Shown here: positions 5,853 through 6,420 of the stretch, in pieces
Numbering within the stretch: the first letter of the stretch is position 1
How the letters are laid out: the number at the start of each line of letters is the position of its first letter
DNA from: Ferruginibacter sp.
GTDB lineage: Bacteria; Bacteroidota; Bacteroidia; Chitinophagales; Chitinophagaceae
DNA length: 6,420 nt
Reading direction: 5' to 3'
Assembly: GCA_025352435.1 (NCBI GenBank)
Contig: JANXTN010000233.1
Location: forward strand, 1 to 6,420
Position numbers and translations under genes: made by a program
Notes under the pieces: model-generated
What the model was told of the DNA's origin: nothing
Databases searched by the model: none
What the model saw: only the letters and a program-made list of their open reading frames with translations

Positions 5853-6420
5853 TTATTCCTCTATAAAATTAAGGTCCTTACCAAATGTTTCTTTTGTAAA
5901 ATATGCTGCAGTTAAACTTACAACCATTACAATTATCCCTAACCAGATAGCAGCAGTTATATAGGTAGTGTATTTTTGAAAACCATTAAACAACAGCAGC
6001 ATTAATGGAAGTGAACCTCTCACCATATTTGGTACTGTAGTAGCAGCGCTTGCTCTTAAATTTGTACCAAATTGCTCGGCAGCCATTGTCACAAAAATGG
6101 CCCAAAAACCCGTACTAAAACCCATTGCAGCACAAATAAGATACATACTTCCTGCACTTGCATTTTTATCCTGTAAAAAGTAAAAGGTTATTGATATTAT
6201 TGTGAAAAGATAAAAGATGAACAATGCTTTTTTTCTGCTCTTTAACCAATGGCTAAGCAGCCCAACCAACACATCTCCCAAGGCAATGCCCACATACGCA
6301 AACATAGTAGCGTTTTTAGGCAATATTTTTTCTGAAAGACCAAACTGCTCTCCAAAATTATTTGAGAATGCTATCAATATTCCAATCACATACCAGGTGG
6401 GCAATCCTATTAAAATGGCC
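5853..6420 (-). CDS. MFS transporter, C-terminal half (5' end beyond window)
   Basis: This is an inner-membrane major facilitator superfamily permease; the substrate cannot be told. The frame is open to the right edge, giving 188 residues before TAA at 5853-5855. A TTG inside the frame (6402-6404) is an ordinary Leu codon, not a start. Six hydrophobic segments are visible, matching TM7-TM12 of a 12-TM carrier. Between the second and third lies GDVLVGLLSHWLKSRKKA, a form of MFS motif A, which recurs in the TM8-TM9 loop of the second half. The later segment EQFGTNLRASAATTVPNMVRG, between TM10 and TM11, resembles Bacteroidota sugar/metabolite MFS permeases I remember. It is the upstream partner of the GT9 gene (10-nt gap), which hints at export or uptake linked to envelope glycans, but this is only context. 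Confidence 0.88.
   Translation of the reverse strand, partial: AILIGLPTWYVIGILIAFSNNFGEQFGLSEKILPKNATMFAYVGIALGDVLVGLLSHWLKSRKKALFIFYLFTIISITFYFLQDKNASAGSMYLICAAMGFSTGFWAIFVTMAAEQFGTNLRASAATTVPNMVRGSLPLMLLLFNGFQKYTTYITAAIWLGIIVMVVSLTAAYFTKETFGKDLNFIEE

Overview
The window looks like chromosomal DNA of a Bacteroidota member, probably near Chitinophagaceae/Sphingobacteriia. This rests on AT-rich sequence, on starts without clear Shine-Dalgarno sites, on a TTG-N23-TAGATTTG promoter of the Bacteroidota type (TAnnTTTG -7 box), and on the resemblance of the proteins to that group as I remember it. No database search was run. No mobile element, CRISPR array, tRNA or rRNA is visible. No intergenic stretch exceeds 200 bases.

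Left part (minus strand): the 5' part of a hotdog-fold acyl-CoA thioesterase gene runs off the left edge. It lies downstream of a short-form GT35 alpha-glucan phosphorylase-family gene, and a strong intrinsic terminator separates the two. The phosphorylase homologue keeps most family motifs but has threonine where the lysine that binds pyridoxal phosphate (PLP) should be. This is the most interesting observation in the window.

Centre: divergent from the phosphorylase gene is a plus-strand gene encoding an Nramp (MntH-type) divalent metal transporter fused to a C-terminal universal stress protein (UspA) domain. Its 3' end overlaps tail-to-tail by 11 bp with a minus-strand gene for a secreted DUF922-type protein with an HEXXH motif. 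A 14-bp perfect palindrome lies just upstream of the DUF922 gene.

Right part (minus strand): an MFS transporter, whose 5' end is beyond the right edge, is followed after 10 nt by a GT9 (heptosyltransferase-like) glycosyltransferase gene that apparently starts with TTG. These two are probably co-transcribed. The GT9 protein suggests assembly of surface polysaccharide or lipopolysaccharide.

The genes do not form one obvious pathway. The window looks like ordinary core or housekeeping genome with a few unusual proteins: a PLP-lysine-less GT35 enzyme, a transporter with a cytosolic Usp domain, and a DUF922 protein with an altered C-terminal motif. I see no clear evidence of a new multi-gene system.
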